64,000 nt of DNA from Actinoplanes subtropicus (lineage in GTDB: Bacteria; Actinomycetota; Actinomycetes; Mycobacteriales; Micromonosporaceae). The stretch covers positions 62,001 through 126,000 of the forward strand of contig NZ_JOJL01000006.1 of assembly GCF_000721705.1 (NCBI RefSeq), in the 5' to 3' direction. The notes beneath the pieces were generated by a model. That model was not told where the DNA came from and ran no database searches. It worked only from the letters and a program-made list of their open reading frames with translations. Made by a program: the position numbers and the translations under genes. Shown here one piece after another: positions 7,898 to 18,142 of the stretch (its first letter is position 1; the number at the start of each line of letters is the position of its first letter).

Positions 7898-8851
7898 ATG
7901 GCCAACCCTTTGCAGCGCCGCGCCGGTCACCCCGGGTCGCGCATTCTGAGCGTCGCCACGTACCGCCCACGGACCGAGGTGGGCAACGAGGCGATCGCCG
8001 CCCTGATCGATTCGAGCGACGAATGGATCCGCCGCCGCTGCGGCATCGAGTCGCGCCGGCGCGCCGCACCCGACGAGGACCTGGTCACGATGGCCGCGGC
8101 GGCCGCCTCCAAGGCCCTGGCCGGCGCCGGCGTGGATCCGCACGACGTCTCGGCCGTCCTGGTGGCGACGATGTCCCACCGCGGCCGCGCGACCACCGCG
8201 GCACCCCTGGTGGCCGACGCGCTGGGCGCCACCGCGGCCGCCGCGATGGATCTGGGCGCGGCGTGCGCCGGATTCCCCTACGCACTCGCGACCGCCGACG
8301 CCCTCGTCCGCGGCGGCGCGGCCGACTACGTGGTCCTGGTCGGCGCCGAGCGTATGACCGACATCATCGACGAGCGCGACCGCGGCACGGCATTCCTCTT
8401 CGGCGACGGCGCGGGCGCGGTCGTCGTCGGCCCGGCGCCGACCTGCGGCATCGGCCCGGTGGTGTGGGGCGCCGACGGCTCCCAGAGCGAACTGCTGCGG
8501 TACGACGAGGCGGGCATCCTCCGCATGGCCGGCCCCGAGGTCTTCCGCTGGGCGACCTCCGTCATCCCCGACCTGTCCAGGCGCGCGCTGGACGCGGCGG
8601 GCATCTCCGCCGACGACCTCGCGGCCTTCATCCCCCACCAGGCCAACCTGCGTATCACCTCGGTCGCCGCCAAGGCCCTGGGACTCGGCCCGCACGTCCG
8701 GGTCGCCACCGACATCACGACCAACGGCAACACCGGCGCGGCCTCCATCCCCCAGGCAATGGCGGCCCTGCCCGACACGACGGGTCCCGCACTGCTCGTG
8801 GGCTTCGGCGCCGGCCTCTCGTACGCGGCCCAGGTCGTCACCTTGCCCTGA
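7898..8851 (+). CDS. 3-oxoacyl-[ACP] synthase III family protein (FabH-like)
   Basis: 317 aa thiolase-fold ketosynthase III. The Cys-His-Asn triad is visible: Cys in LGAACAGFPYAL (about residue 121), His in FIPHQANLRI (about 247) and Asn in TNGNTGAAS (about 277), plus FLFGDGAGAVVV. Typical FabH enzymes condense an acyl-CoA starter with malonyl-ACP. Because it is isolated from fatty acid synthase genes, a role in starter-unit or secondary metabolism is equally possible. The ATG at 7898 gives the normal N-terminus; an earlier in-frame ATG at 7880 is possible. Confidence 0.88.
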   Translation: MANPLQRRAGHPGSRILSVATYRPRTEVGNEAIAALIDSSDEWIRRRCGIESRRRAAPDEDLVTMAAAAASKALAGAGVDPHDVSAVLVATMSHRGRATTAAPLVADALGATAAAAMDLGAACAGFPYALATADALVRGGAADYVVLVGAERMTDIIDERDRGTAFLFGDGAGAVVVGPAPTCGIGPVVWGADGSQSELLRYDEAGILRMAGPEVFRWATSVIPDLSRRALDAAGISADDLAAFIPHQANLRITSVAAKALGLGPHVRVATDITTNGNTGAASIPQAMAALPDTTGPALLVGFGAGLSYAAQVVTLP

Positions 8852-8911
8852 CCCGCTCGGGACGTCCGCGCCATCCCGGCCGAACGGTTCGTCAGTCGTC
8901 CTGGTCGAAGC

Positions 8912-9316
8912 TCAGGCGCGGGCGCCCCGCATCGCTTCCACCAACGCCGTGCGTACGGATTCGTGGATGAGCGGCGGCAACTGTTCGAGCCGGAACCAGC
9001 GAACCTCGTCGTGTTCATCGGGAGCGACATTGGCCGGTGTCCCCTCCCACTCGTCGACAAGCCAGGCGCTGATGCGCACGGACTGCTCTCCGCGGCCCAC
9101 CTCCAGTCGAGACAAGCAGCTTGCCGAGCCGGTCGCTATCCGCACGCCGAGTTCCTCGCGCATCTCCCGGGCGAGCGCAGCCAGTTCCGTCTCGCCCGCG
9201 TCGATATGTCCGCCGGGCAGATCCCACACGTCCGGGTAGACATGGCGATCCGGACTTCGGTGGACGAGCAGGACCTGACCTTCGCGAACCAGCGCCGCGG
9301 TGACGATCTCGGGCAT
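8912..9316 (-). CDS. Nudix hydrolase
   Basis: 134 aa, MutT-like. The Nudix box is complete: GGHIDAGETELAALAREM followed by REELGV, matching Gx5Ex7REUxEExGU. The N-terminus (EIVTAALVREGQVLLVHRSP) and the DEVRWFRLEQLPPL segment are standard. It hydrolyses a nucleoside diphosphate linked to another moiety using Mg2+; the substrate is unknown. The ATG at 9316 was chosen because upstream codons are not conserved-looking. Confidence 0.9.
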   Translation of the reverse strand: MPEIVTAALVREGQVLLVHRSPDRHVYPDVWDLPGGHIDAGETELAALAREMREELGVRIATGSASCLSRLEVGRGEQSVRISAWLVDEWEGTPANVAPDEHDEVRWFRLEQLPPLIHESVRTALVEAMRGARA

Positions 9317-9410
9317 GGACGGGATTCTGCCTACTTCGAGATCCGCGTGCCACCGGTGCGGGCGTTTGTTGGCGATGCCGTAAATTCTTGAGTCCCGCAC
9401 GGGGAGGCCG

Positions 9411-10388
9411 ATGAGAGGTAGCCGTCGGGTGTCGGAGGTGGCTTTGGCTGGTACGGGGCGTACGCGTAGCGTTCTGCGCTGGCCGGCCGGGTTCGTGGCG
9501 CTCGTGGTCGTGTGCGCGGCGGCGGGATCGGCGCCCACCCGAGCCTTTCCGGGCGACGACGCGGCCTTGTATGCGCAGTGTCGGCGCACCGCGCAGGCCG
9601 CCGCCGACAAGTATCGCGGTGCGGGGCAGGTCACGGTCGCGGTGCGCTGCGAGCGGCCGGACGGCACGGTGGTCGATCCGAAGCTGTGGTCGCCGGCCGC
9701 ACCGACTCGGCCGGTGCCGGTCCCGGTGATGACGGTGGGCCACGCGGGTTGTGTCACCGGTCCTGGCCGGCCGGTGGTCCGCACGGCATTGACCAGCGTG
9801 TCGGCCAAGGCGACGGCGGGCGAGGCGGTGATCTACCAGTACCAGCGGCTCGACGGAAGCGGTACCACCGGCTCGTCCGGTTCTCCGGTCCTGGAGTTCG
9901 GTCCGGGTGACCTGGCGCCGGGCGGGAGCTACCGCTGGCGGGCCCGGGTGGACGACCTCGCGGAACTGGCCGGCGGCCGGACCTTGTTCGCCGATCCGGA
10001 CGAGGAGTTGCGCTGGTCGTCCTGGTGCGAGTTCACGGTGTCCGCGGACGCCGTCGACTACCGCGGCCTGGGCGACGTGAGTCTGGCGGCCTTGACCGAG
10101 CTCGGCCTGCGTCCCGACCGCGACTACACGGTTCGCCTGTCGAGCCGTCAGCAGCGGCTGCTGCGCGCGGGTACCAACATCGGCCGGACCAGCGACCGGA
10201 TGACGCTGACCGGACCCCGCTGGACCGACCTGCTCGTCCAGTTGACCGAGTCTGCCTCGATCGCGGACGACGCCGCCGCCGAAGCCGGCGAGGACGACCC
10301 GTCAGTGCCGGACGGCACCGCCGCCCGCAGGCTGGTGGACGCGATCTCCGTCGAACTGGGCGGCCCCCACCACCCCCACCTCGGCTGA
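9411..10388 (+). CDS. Hypothetical secreted protein
   Basis: 325 aa. After a basic leader (MRGSRRVSEVALAGTGRTRS) there is a hydrophobic segment (WPAGFVALVVVCAAAGSAPT) that looks like a signal peptide or single N-terminal anchor. The mature part is beta-rich (FGPGDLAPGGSYRWRARVDD resembles a fibronectin-III/Ig-like strand pattern) and has four cysteines that could form disulfides. No enzymatic motif was recognised. The family is not recognised. Confidence 0.65.
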   Translation: MRGSRRVSEVALAGTGRTRSVLRWPAGFVALVVVCAAAGSAPTRAFPGDDAALYAQCRRTAQAAADKYRGAGQVTVAVRCERPDGTVVDPKLWSPAAPTRPVPVPVMTVGHAGCVTGPGRPVVRTALTSVSAKATAGEAVIYQYQRLDGSGTTGSSGSPVLEFGPGDLAPGGSYRWRARVDDLAELAGGRTLFADPDEELRWSSWCEFTVSADAVDYRGLGDVSLAALTELGLRPDRDYTVRLSSRQQRLLRAGTNIGRTSDRMTLTGPRWTDLLVQLTESASIADDAAAEAGEDDPSVPDGTAARRLVDAISVELGGPHHPHLG

Positions 10389-10487
10389 AGCGGTACCCGG
10401 GCCGACCGGGTGCACACCACCTGACCCCACCCGCATTACCACCCGTGGTTGGTGCCGGCCGGCGGCGAATCCGCCGATCCTCGAGGC

Positions 10488-10979
10488 ATGAATTCGAGCT
10501 ATCTCGTCGACATCGCCATCGGCCTCGCCGTCATCGCGTACCTCTGCACCCGTCAGCTCTCCTGGCGGCCGGTCGACCCGGCCCGGATGTGGAAGATGCC
10601 GCTCGTCCTCGGCATCGCCGGCGTCATCATGCTGGCCCGGCAGCACGTCACGATCCACCCGATCGACCTGGTGATCCTGATCCTGTCCGGCTTGGCGGCG
10701 CTGGCCTCCGGCACCCTGATGGGGCGGATCGCCCGGTTCCGCCCGTCGGCCGCCGACCCGCGGCTGATGGAGAGCCGCACCGGCTGGGCCGGCATCGTCA
10801 TCTGGTTCGGCCTGATCGCGGTGCGGGTCGCGCTCGACGCCGCCGGCCACCAGCTGGGCTCCGACCTGGCCATCTCCACCGGCAGCATCCTGCTCGTCCT
10901 GGCCATCAACCGGGCCGCCAACGCGTTCGTCCTCTCGGCGCGCCAGCCGCGCGGCGCGTACGCCGCCGCGGGAAAATAG
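10488..10979 (+). CDS. Integral membrane protein of unknown function
   Basis: 163 aa, with four or five hydrophobic segments (IAIGLAVIAYLC, MPLVLGIAGVIML, LVILILSGLAALASG, WAGIVIWFGLIAVRV, STGSILLVLAINRA). It resembles DUF1453-type small membrane proteins, with low certainty. It lies 4 nt upstream of a sensor kinase/response regulator pair and is probably the first gene of that operon, so it may be an accessory sensor or a target of the system. Confidence 0.7.
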   Translation: MNSSYLVDIAIGLAVIAYLCTRQLSWRPVDPARMWKMPLVLGIAGVIMLARQHVTIHPIDLVILILSGLAALASGTLMGRIARFRPSAADPRLMESRTGWAGIVIWFGLIAVRVALDAAGHQLGSDLAISTGSILLVLAINRAANAFVLSARQPRGAYAAAGK

Positions 10980-10983
10980 CCTC

Positions 10984-12111
10984 GTGTTCGGTATCCCGGC
11001 CCGGCGCACCTGGCCGGTCGCCCTCAACCTGGTCGGCATCGTCGTGGTGGGGTTCGACCTGGCCCGGCGGTCGCTGCGCGACGCGCCGGCCGGGCTGACG
11101 GTGGCGGCCTGGGCGGCCTGGGCGCTCTGGGCGGTCGTGGCGCTGGTTCCCGAGGCCCGCGTACGCGTCCGGGCCGTCCTCGGTCTGGGGATGATCGCCG
11201 GCGGCTCGCTGGCCGGCGCCACCACCGACGTGATCGGTTTCGTGCCCGCCGTGGTCGGCATCCTCCTGCTCGCCCGCACCCCGGCCATCCCGCTGCGGGT
11301 GCTCGGCGGGGCGGTCATCGGCTCGGTCGTCCTGATCGGGATGGCCGTGCTGATCGACCCGGCCCCGCGCGGCGTCCTGCTCAGCGTCATGGCGTTGCTG
11401 CTGTTCTGCACGCTCGGCGGGCTGAGCCGGCGGCAGGTCCGGCTGGCCGACGAGCAGTCCCGGGAACTGCTCGAGGAGCGGATCGCGGTCGAGCAGGAGC
11501 GCGCCCAGGTCGCCGGCCTGACCGAGCGCTCCCGGATCGCCCGCGACCTGCACGACGTGCTCGCCCACTCGCTCGGTGGCCTGGTGATCCAGCTGGAGGC
11601 GGTGGACGCGCTGCTCGAGTCGGGCCGGGCCGTCGAGGCCCGCGACCGGGTGCAGGCCGCCCGCAAGCTCGCCGTCTCCGGGCTGGCCGAGGCGAAGCAG
11701 GCGGTCACCGCGCTGCGCGAGCCGGACGAGCCGATCTCCCAGGTGGTCGCCGGGCTGGCCGCCACCCACCGGTCGATCGGCGGCCAGGTGGCCGTGCGCG
11801 GCGACGCCGACCGGGGCGTGCTCAGTGGCGCCGGCCGGGTCGCGGTGCGCCGGGCGGTGCAGGAGATCCTCACCAACGCCCGGCGGCACTCCCCCGGCGC
11901 GCCCACGACCCTGGATCTGGATTGGGACGACAACATGCTGACCGTCACCGCCTCGACCCCCGGCGGCACCGCGCGGAGCCACGTTTCCCCCGGCGGCGGC
12001 CACGGGCTGGCCGGGATGCGGGAGCGGGTGAGCGCGGCGGGCGGCACCATGACCGTGCGCACCGGCCCGCCGTTCGAGGTCGTGCTGCGGCTGCCGGGTG
12101 GGCCGGCATGA
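10984..12111 (+). CDS. Two-component sensor histidine kinase, NarL/HisKA_3 type
   Basis: 375 aa from GTG. Four or five membrane segments fill residues 10-140, then a linker helix leads to the HisKA_3 dimerisation motif RSRIARDLHDVLAHSLGG (phosphoacceptor His in DLHD) and a compact HATPase (VQEILTNARRHSPGAP, GGHGLAGMRERV). This is the DesK/NarX-like class, paired with NarL-type regulators. Its TGA overlaps the ATG of the response regulator (ATGA), so they are co-translated. There is no extracellular sensor domain, so it probably senses membrane state or a partner protein. Confidence 0.92.
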   Translation: MFGIPARRTWPVALNLVGIVVVGFDLARRSLRDAPAGLTVAAWAAWALWAVVALVPEARVRVRAVLGLGMIAGGSLAGATTDVIGFVPAVVGILLLARTPAIPLRVLGGAVIGSVVLIGMAVLIDPAPRGVLLSVMALLLFCTLGGLSRRQVRLADEQSRELLEERIAVEQERAQVAGLTERSRIARDLHDVLAHSLGGLVIQLEAVDALLESGRAVEARDRVQAARKLAVSGLAEAKQAVTALREPDEPISQVVAGLAATHRSIGGQVAVRGDADRGVLSGAGRVAVRRAVQEILTNARRHSPGAPTTLDLDWDDNMLTVTASTPGGTARSHVSPGGGHGLAGMRERVSAAGGTMTVRTGPPFEVVLRLPGGPA

Positions 12112-12746
12112 TCCGGGTGCTGGTGGCGGACGACCAAGCGACCGTACGCGATGGTCTGGTCACGCTTCTGGGCCTCGCCGAGGGCGTCGAGGTGGTCGGC
12201 GCGGCCGCCGACGGCGAGGAGGCGGTGCGGCTCACTGCCGAGCTGCGGCCGGACGTGGTGCTGATGGACCTGCGGATGCCCCGGCTGGACGGCACCGGCG
12301 CGACCGCCCGGATCGTGGCCGAGGCGCCCGGCACGGCGGTGCTGGTGCTGACCACGTACGCCGACGACGAGTCGCTCGCCGGTGCCCTTCGCGCCGGCGC
12401 CCGCGGCTATCTGACCAAGGACGCCGGCCGGGCCGAGCTGGCCGCCGCGGTCCGCTCGGTCGCCGCCGGGCAGGCCACCTTCGCCAAGGAGATCGCCGAC
12501 CGGCTGGTCCAGGGCTTCACCACCGCCGCGCCCCGGCCCGGCCTGCGCGAGCGCTTCCCGGCGCTGACCGCCCGCGAGGCCGACGTGCTGGAGGCGATCA
12601 CGCTCGGCCACAACAACGCCCGGATCGCCGCCGACCTGTTCCTGAGCGTTGCCACCGTGAAGAGCTACATCAACTCGATCTTCGCAAAGCTCGGCGCCCG
12701 CGACCGCGCCCACGCGGCCGCGATCGCCGCCGGCCGCTCCGACTAA
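12108..12746 (+). CDS. NarL-family response regulator
   Basis: 212 aa. The receiver domain has the acidic pair (VADDQ), the phosphoacceptor Asp in [13 protein letters not shown], Thr in VLTTYADD and Lys in YLTKDAG. The LuxR-type HTH is at the C-terminus ([20 protein letters not shown], then [17 protein letters not shown]). It is the cognate partner of the overlapping upstream kinase. Regulated genes cannot be inferred. Confidence 0.93.
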   Translation: MIRVLVADDQATVRDGLVTLLGLAEGVEVVGAAADGEEAVRLTAELRPDVVLMDLRMPRLDGTGATARIVAEAPGTAVLVLTTYADDESLAGALRAGARGYLTKDAGRAELAAAVRSVAAGQATFAKEIADRLVQGFTTAAPRPGLRERFPALTAREADVLEAITLGHNNARIAADLFLSVATVKSYINSIFAKLGARDRAHAAAIAAGRSD

Positions 12747-13168
12747 CCGAGCGCCTGCTTCAGGAGGGCGGCGACCCGCGCCTCGGTCTGCGGGGTGAGC
12801 TCGGTCAGCGCGTAGTACGCCGGCCACATCGCGCCGTCGTCCAGGTTGGCGTTGTCGCTGAAGCCGAGCGTCGCGTACCGGGCCTTGAACTTGGCGGCCG
12901 ACTGGAAGAAGCAGATCATCTTGCCGTTCCGGTAGTACGCGGGCATGCCGTACCAGGTCTTCGGGATGAGCTCGGGCGCGGTCTCCTTGATCAGCTCGTG
13001 CAGCCGCTCGCCGAGGCGGCGGTCGACCGGCGGCATCGCGGCCAGCTTCTCGAGCACCTCGGCCTCGGTGTCGCCCTTGCCGGCCTTGAGCTCCCGGTTG
13101 CGCTCCTGCATCGCGCCGCGCTCGGCCTCGGTGAAACGGGCGGTGCTCTTGCGGGTGGTGGTAGCCAT
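12743..13168 (-). CDS. DUF1801 / iron-chaperone-like protein
   Basis: 141 aa. The fold signature [20 protein letters not shown], then [20 protein letters not shown], is that of the DUF1801 (YdhG/Frataxin-like) family. The N-terminal 45 residues are charged and helical ([20 protein letters not shown]). The stop codon overlaps the stop region of the convergent response regulator by 4 bp. The biochemical role of this family is poorly defined. Confidence 0.8.
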   Translation of the reverse strand: MATTTRKSTARFTEAERGAMQERNRELKAGKGDTEAEVLEKLAAMPPVDRRLGERLHELIKETAPELIPKTWYGMPAYYRNGKMICFFQSAAKFKARYATLGFSDNANLDDGAMWPAYYALTELTPQTEARVAALLKQALG

Positions 13169-13295
13169 GCTTGTCTCTCCCTTGCTCACGAGAGAGATCC
13201 GACCATCGCCGCGGGCCGCGACGCCTCCCCCGTGGGACAGCGTGGGACAGCGGCAACGGCTCTGACCTGCGCCTTCCTGCGAGAGATACGGCATC

Positions 13296-15401
13296 GTGGG
13301 GCGGGACGATACGGTGGTGCACGTGTCCGGCCCGCGGGAGCGACTGGTGGCCCAGCTCGCCCAGATCAAGGAGCTGAGCGGGCTCAGCCTGCGCGCGCTC
13401 GCCCGGGACGCCGGGCTCAGCAGCTCGTCGCTGTCCCGCTACCTGACCGGCCGGCTGGTGCCGCCGTGGGAGGCGGTCGTCGCGCTCTGCCGGGTGGTGC
13501 GGCGCGATCCCCGGCCGCTGCGGGCGGTGTGGACGGAGGCCGCGCAGGCCGGGCCGGCCGCCCCGCCGCGCCGCAACGACCTGCCCGCCGACCTGTTCGA
13601 CTTCACCGGGCGGGAGGACGAGTGCGCCCGGGTCGAGGAGTTGCTGCGGACGGCCGGGGCGGCCACCGTCGACGGGATGGCGGGCGTCGGGAAGACCAGC
13701 CTGGCGCTGCACGTGGCCCATCGCCTGGCCTCGGCGTACCCGGATGGTGGTCGGTACTTGGATTTGCAGGGTTTTACGCCGGGTCAGGAGCCCCTCGACC
13801 CGTCGGCGGCGCTGGCGCGGCTGCTGGCCGGGCTGGAGGTGAACCATCCGCCGGCCGATGCGGGCGAGCGGGCCGCGCTGTGGCGATCGGAGCTGTCCCG
13901 GCGGCGCGTGCTCGTCGTGCTCGACAACGCGGCCGACGCCGAGCAGGTGCGCCCGCTGCTGCCCGGCGCCGGCAAGTCGGCCGTCCTGGTGACCAGCCGC
14001 AACCGCCTGGTCAGCCTGGAGGCGGCGCCGCCGGTGTCGCTCGCGCCGCTGGCCGACGCGGACGCGGCGACGCTCTTCGGCCGGGCCGCCGGGCTCAGCC
14101 GCACCGACGACGCGGTCGGCGACGTGCTGCGCGAGTGCGGCGGATTGCCCCTGGCCCTGCGGATGGCGGGAGCGCGGCTGCGGCACCGTCCGGGATGGAC
14201 GGTCGCGGTGCTGGCCGAGCGGTTGCGGGACAACGCCGGCCGGTTCGACGCGGTGTTCGGCATGTCGCTGCAGCAGCTCGACCCCGCCCGGCGGCGGCTG
14301 TTCCGGCTGCTCGGCCTGCTGCCGGGCGCCGACTTCGACACCGGCCCGGCGACCGCGCTCGCCGGGCAGCCGGCCGGCGAGATGCTGGAGGAGCTGGTCG
14401 ACGCGCACCTGGTGCAGGAGACGTCACCGGGCCGCTACCGGATGCACGACCTGATCCGGCGGTACGCGGCCGACCTGGCCGCCGAGGAGGAGACCCGGCC
14501 GGGTGACGCCCTGCGCCGGGCGCTCGACCATTACCTGGCGCAGGCGATCGCGTACGACCGGATCCTGCCCGCGCCGCAGCGCCCCCGGCCGGCGGCGGGC
14601 GACCCGGCGGCGGCCATGGCGTGGTTCGACCTCGAGTACGTCAACCTGGTCGCCGCCTTCGACGCGGCCGTGCGGCTGGGGGCCGACGAGGTGGTGGCCG
14701 GGTTGCCGGGGGCGATGCGGGTCTGGTTCTTCCGGCATCGCGGCACCGACGACCAGACCCGCATGCTGGCCGCCGCGGCGGAGGCGGCCGGGCGGCTGGG
14801 CCGGGATCGGGAACGGTCCGCGCTGCTGTCGGATCTCGGTTTCGCCCTGGCCGCGGCCGGGCGGCTCGCCGAGGCGCTCGCGGCGTATCAGCGGGCGGAA
14901 CCCAGCGCCGCCCTGGCCTTGCGCATCGGGTTCGTGCGGCGCGATCTGGGCGAGTTCGCGCCGGCGCGGGACGAATTCCGGCGCGCCCGCGAGCTCTTCG
15001 AGCGGGACGGGAACCGGGCCGGGCAGGCGCAGGCGCTGGCCTTCGACGGGTGGGCGACGCTGCATCTGGGCGACCGTTCCGCCGCCGCCGAACTCGCCCG
15101 CGCGTCGCTCGCTCTCGCCGAGGGGCCGGCCCGGATCCCCGGACTGGTCACCCTCGGTCTCGCCGAGGATCGGTCCTTCCTGGACGAGGCGCTCCGGCTG
15201 GCCGAGGAGAACGACCTGCCGCACCAGCAGGCGTGGTGCCACAGCTGCCTGGGCATCGCGCTGCGCGAGGCCGGCCGCTTCGACGAGGCCCTGGCTCGGC
15301 ATCGGCGGGCCCTGGAACTGCTCGAACCGCTCGCCGAGGCGCAACTCGAAGCGGACTGCCGCCGGGCGTACGCCGAGACGCTGGAGCGCATGGCGCGGTA
15401 G
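13296..15401 (+). CDS. XRE / NB-ARC / TPR regulator (AfsR-like STAND ATPase without SARP domain)
   Basis: 701 aa. Residues 15-65 form a Cro/C1 HTH ([20 protein letters not shown]). A STAND ATPase follows with Walker [16 protein letters not shown] (about residue 127) and Walker [12 protein letters not shown], then the RNBS-like ALFVTSR-type stretch ([10 protein letters not shown]) and GLPLAL. The C-terminal third is TPR-like ([40 protein letters not shown]). Such proteins act as signal-integrating transcriptional switches in actinomycetes. The start is a GTG at 13296; a GTG at 13314 is an alternative. It is followed 110 bp later by an MMPL transporter, a possible target. Confidence 0.88.
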   Translation: MGRDDTVVHVSGPRERLVAQLAQIKELSGLSLRALARDAGLSSSSLSRYLTGRLVPPWEAVVALCRVVRRDPRPLRAVWTEAAQAGPAAPPRRNDLPADLFDFTGREDECARVEELLRTAGAATVDGMAGVGKTSLALHVAHRLASAYPDGGRYLDLQGFTPGQEPLDPSAALARLLAGLEVNHPPADAGERAALWRSELSRRRVLVVLDNAADAEQVRPLLPGAGKSAVLVTSRNRLVSLEAAPPVSLAPLADADAATLFGRAAGLSRTDDAVGDVLRECGGLPLALRMAGARLRHRPGWTVAVLAERLRDNAGRFDAVFGMSLQQLDPARRRLFRLLGLLPGADFDTGPATALAGQPAGEMLEELVDAHLVQETSPGRYRMHDLIRRYAADLAAEEETRPGDALRRALDHYLAQAIAYDRILPAPQRPRPAAGDPAAAMAWFDLEYVNLVAAFDAAVRLGADEVVAGLPGAMRVWFFRHRGTDDQTRMLAAAAEAAGRLGRDRERSALLSDLGFALAAAGRLAEALAAYQRAEPSAALALRIGFVRRDLGEFAPARDEFRRARELFERDGNRAGQAQALAFDGWATLHLGDRSAAAELARASLALAEGPARIPGLVTLGLAEDRSFLDEALRLAEENDLPHQQAWCHSCLGIALREAGRFDEALARHRRALELLEPLAEAQLEADCRRAYAETLERMAR

Positions 15402-15510
15402 CCGGGGTACGCCGGAGCGCTTCCCGGCGAGTCATCGCCGTGCCGGATGTGCGCGACCACCCCGGGCCGGGAGCCTCACCTCGGATGTCGACGAGGGCGG
15501 GAGGCGGCCG

Positions 15511-17598
15511 ATGCGCGGACGACGCGTGGGCGCGGTGCTGGCGATCTGGGTGGTGCTCTTCGGCCTGTTCGGCTGGCTGGCCGGGCGGATCGGGGACGTG
15601 CAGGACAACGACGAGACGAACTGGATGCCCGCGAACGCGGGCTCGACCCGGGCGGTCACGGTGGAGCGGGCCGCCTTCCCCGGCGGCGACGGCGCGCCGC
15701 TGGTCGCCGTCTACGTCCGGGACGACGGGCTCACTCCGGCCGATCTCGCGGCGGTCGACCGGGATCGGGCCGGGCTGGCCGCGATCGGCGACGGGCCGGT
15801 GGCCGGGCCGGCCGAGTCCGCCGACCGTCGGGCGGTCACGCTGACCGTGCCGGTGAACCGGTCCCGGTTGGACAGTGGCGAGGTGGACGCGGTGGTGGCC
15901 CGGGCCCGCGCGCTGGTCGCCGACGGGTTACCAGCCGGGCTGACTGTGCAGGTGACCGGTGCCGCGGCGTCCCGGGCCGACGCGGCGGCCGCGAACGGGC
16001 AGGCCGACGGGGCGCTGACGCTGGCCGCCGCCGGGGTGGTCGTGCTGGTGCTGCTGTTCACCTATCGCAGCCCGCTGCTGCCGCTGGTGCCGCTCGCCTG
16101 CGTGGGCGTCGCGGTCGCGGTCGCCCAGGGCGGGGTCTACCTGGCTGGCCGGGCCGGCGCGGTGGTGTCCGGGTCCAGCTTCATCCTCATGATCGTGCTG
16201 GTGTTCGGCCTCGGCACCGACTACGCGCTGCTGCTCATCTCCCGCTACCGGGAGGAGCTGCGGGCGGAGCCGGACCGGTACGCCGCGATGGCCCGGGCGC
16301 TGCGGAGAACCGCGCCCACCGTGCTCGCCGCGGCCGGCACGATGGGGCTCGCGTCGCTGGCGCTCGGCGCGGCCAGCATGAACTCGACCCGCGGGCTCGG
16401 GCCGGTCGCCGCGGTGGCGGTGGTCGCCGCGCTGGCCGTGATGACCACCCTGCTGCCCGCGCTGCTGGTGCTCCTCGGCCGCTGGATCTTCTGGCCGCGC
16501 ATCCCGCGGCCGGATCCCGTGCCGAGCGCCCCGAGCGCGCCGCGCAAGCGCCGGGCCGTCGAGCGCCGGCCGCGCCGCACCTGGGTGCTGACCGCGGCGC
16601 TGCTGCTCGTCGCGTCCCTGGGCAGCGTGTTCCTGCGCCTGGGCGGCCTGGCCGGCGGGGACAACTTCACCCGCGAGCCGGAGTCGGTGACCGGGCAGCG
16701 GCTGCTCGCCGGCCACTTCCCGGCCGGCGCCGCGGCCCCGGCCCTCCTCTACGGCGCGCCGGCCGACGCCGTCCGGCTGACCGCCGCCGCCCGCTCCACG
16801 CCCGGGGTGGCCGGGGCGGGGCCGGCCGAGCTCGCGCCGGACGGCTCCTGGGCGCGGATCCCCGTCGTCCTCGCCGACCCGCCGACCAGCACGGCCGCGC
16901 AGCGCACCGTCGAGCGGCTGCGGTCGGCCACCGGCGACCCGATCGTCGGCGGGACCGCCGCCGCCCTGCTCGACCAGAACCGCGCGATGAACCGGGACCT
17001 TCTGGTGCTCGTGCCGCTGATCAGCGTGCTGGTCGCGCTCGCGCTGGGCGCCATGCTGCGGGCCGTGCTCGCGCCGCTGCTGCTGCTCGGCTGCGCCCTG
17101 CTCTCGGCGGCCGCCGCGCTCGGCCTCGGCACGCTGGTCTTCCACGCGCTCGGCTTCCCGCGTACCGACCCGACCGTGCTGACGCTGGGCTTCGTCTTCC
17201 TGGTCGCGCTCGGCGTCGACTACACGATCTTCCTGGTCCTCCGCGCCCGGCAGGACGGCGGCCTCGCGCGTGCGCTGGACGCCACCGGCGGCGTGATCAC
17301 CAGCGCCGCGCTGGTGCTGGCCGCGACGTTCCTGGTGCTCACGATCACGCCGGTGGTGCTGAACATCCAGCTCGGCCTGCTGGTGGCGATCGGCGTGCTG
17401 CTCGACGCCTTCGTCGTGCGAACGGTGCTGGTGCCGGCCGCGGCGATCGACGCCGGCCCGCGGCTGTGGTGGCCGGGCCGGCTCAGCCGGGAATCGGCAG
17501 ACCGCCCTGGTACGCGAACACCACCAGCTGAGCCCGGTCCCGGGCGTGCAGCTTCGTCATCGCGCGGTTCAGGTGGGTCCGCACCGTGGCCGGGCTGA
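15511..17598 (+). CDS. MMPL/RND-family membrane transporter
   Basis: 695 aa. It has the two-fold RND repeat: TM1, a large extracytoplasmic loop, then a five-helix bundle (LTLAAAGVVVLVLLFTYRS through MTTLLPALLVLLGRW), repeated after a central cytosolic basic linker (RKRRAVERRPRR). Motifs VFGLGTDYALLLISRYREEL and VALGVDYTIFLVLRARQ carry the conserved Asp-Tyr pair used for proton coupling. MMPL proteins export lipids or small molecules. RBS GGGAGG precedes the ATG. The last 40 residues read antisense through the 3' end of the convergent response regulator, giving a 116-bp overlap. Confidence 0.92.
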   Translation: MRGRRVGAVLAIWVVLFGLFGWLAGRIGDVQDNDETNWMPANAGSTRAVTVERAAFPGGDGAPLVAVYVRDDGLTPADLAAVDRDRAGLAAIGDGPVAGPAESADRRAVTLTVPVNRSRLDSGEVDAVVARARALVADGLPAGLTVQVTGAAASRADAAAANGQADGALTLAAAGVVVLVLLFTYRSPLLPLVPLACVGVAVAVAQGGVYLAGRAGAVVSGSSFILMIVLVFGLGTDYALLLISRYREELRAEPDRYAAMARALRRTAPTVLAAAGTMGLASLALGAASMNSTRGLGPVAAVAVVAALAVMTTLLPALLVLLGRWIFWPRIPRPDPVPSAPSAPRKRRAVERRPRRTWVLTAALLLVASLGSVFLRLGGLAGGDNFTREPESVTGQRLLAGHFPAGAAAPALLYGAPADAVRLTAAARSTPGVAGAGPAELAPDGSWARIPVVLADPPTSTAAQRTVERLRSATGDPIVGGTAAALLDQNRAMNRDLLVLVPLISVLVALALGAMLRAVLAPLLLLGCALLSAAAALGLGTLVFHALGFPRTDPTVLTLGFVFLVALGVDYTIFLVLRARQDGGLARALDATGGVITSAALVLAATFLVLTITPVVLNIQLGLLVAIGVLLDAFVVRTVLVPAAAIDAGPRLWWPGRLSRESADRPGTRTPPAEPGPGRAASSSRGSGGSAPWPG

Positions 17599-18142
17599 GC
17601 ACCAGCCGCCGGGCGATCTCGTCGTTGGACAGCCCGGCGGCCACCCAGCCGACGACCTCCCGCTCCCGCTCGGTCAGCGCGGCCAGTTGCGGCGCCGGGG
17701 CGTCCCGGCCACCGGCCGGCCCGGCGAAGCGGCCGATCACCCGCCGGGTCACCGCCGGGGAGAGCAGCGCCTCGCCGGCCGCCACCACCCGGACGGCGTG
17801 CAGCATCTCGGCCGGCTCGGCGCTCTTGAGCAGGAAGCCGGACGCGCCGGCGCGCAGCGCATCGAAGATGTACTCGTCCACGTCGAAGCTGGTCAGGACG
17901 ATCACCCGGGTGCCGGTCAGCTCCGGGTCGGCGGTGACCCGGCGCAGCACCTCGATCCCGTCGAGCCCGGGCATCCGCACGTCGAGCAGCGCCACCCGGG
18001 GCCGGTGCCGGCGGATGAGGGCCAGCCCGGCGGGCCCGTCCGCGGCCTCGCCGACCAGGTCGATGCCGTCCTCGTCCTCGACCAGCATCCGCAGTCCCAT
18101 CCGGACCAGCGGCTGGTCGTCGACCACGACCAGGCTGATCAC
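17483..18142 (-). CDS. NarL-family response regulator
   Basis: 219 aa from a GTG that overlaps the kinase stop (GTGA). The receiver has DDQ, phosphoacceptor Asp in VALLDVRMPGLDG, Thr/Ser in VLTSFDVDEY and Lys in FLLKSAEP. The LuxR HTH is complete (LTEREREVVGWVAAGLSNDE, then SPATVRTHLNRAMTKL). It is partner to the overlapping upstream sensor kinase. Its DNA-binding end is overlapped antisense by the MMPL coding sequence. Confidence 0.93.
   Translation of the reverse strand: MISLVVVDDQPLVRMGLRMLVEDEDGIDLVGEAADGPAGLALIRRHRPRVALLDVRMPGLDGIEVLRRVTADPELTGTRVIVLTSFDVDEYIFDALRAGASGFLLKSAEPAEMLHAVRVVAAGEALLSPAVTRRVIGRFAGPAGGRDAPAPQLAALTEREREVVGWVAAGLSNDEIARRLVLSPATVRTHLNRAMTKLHARDRAQLVVFAYQGGLPIPG

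Noticed and set aside
10302..14408. Very long minus-strand ORF of 1368 codons
   Set aside because: Antisense to several well-supported genes (two-component system, NB-ARC regulator); composition is that of a GC-rich shadow frame.
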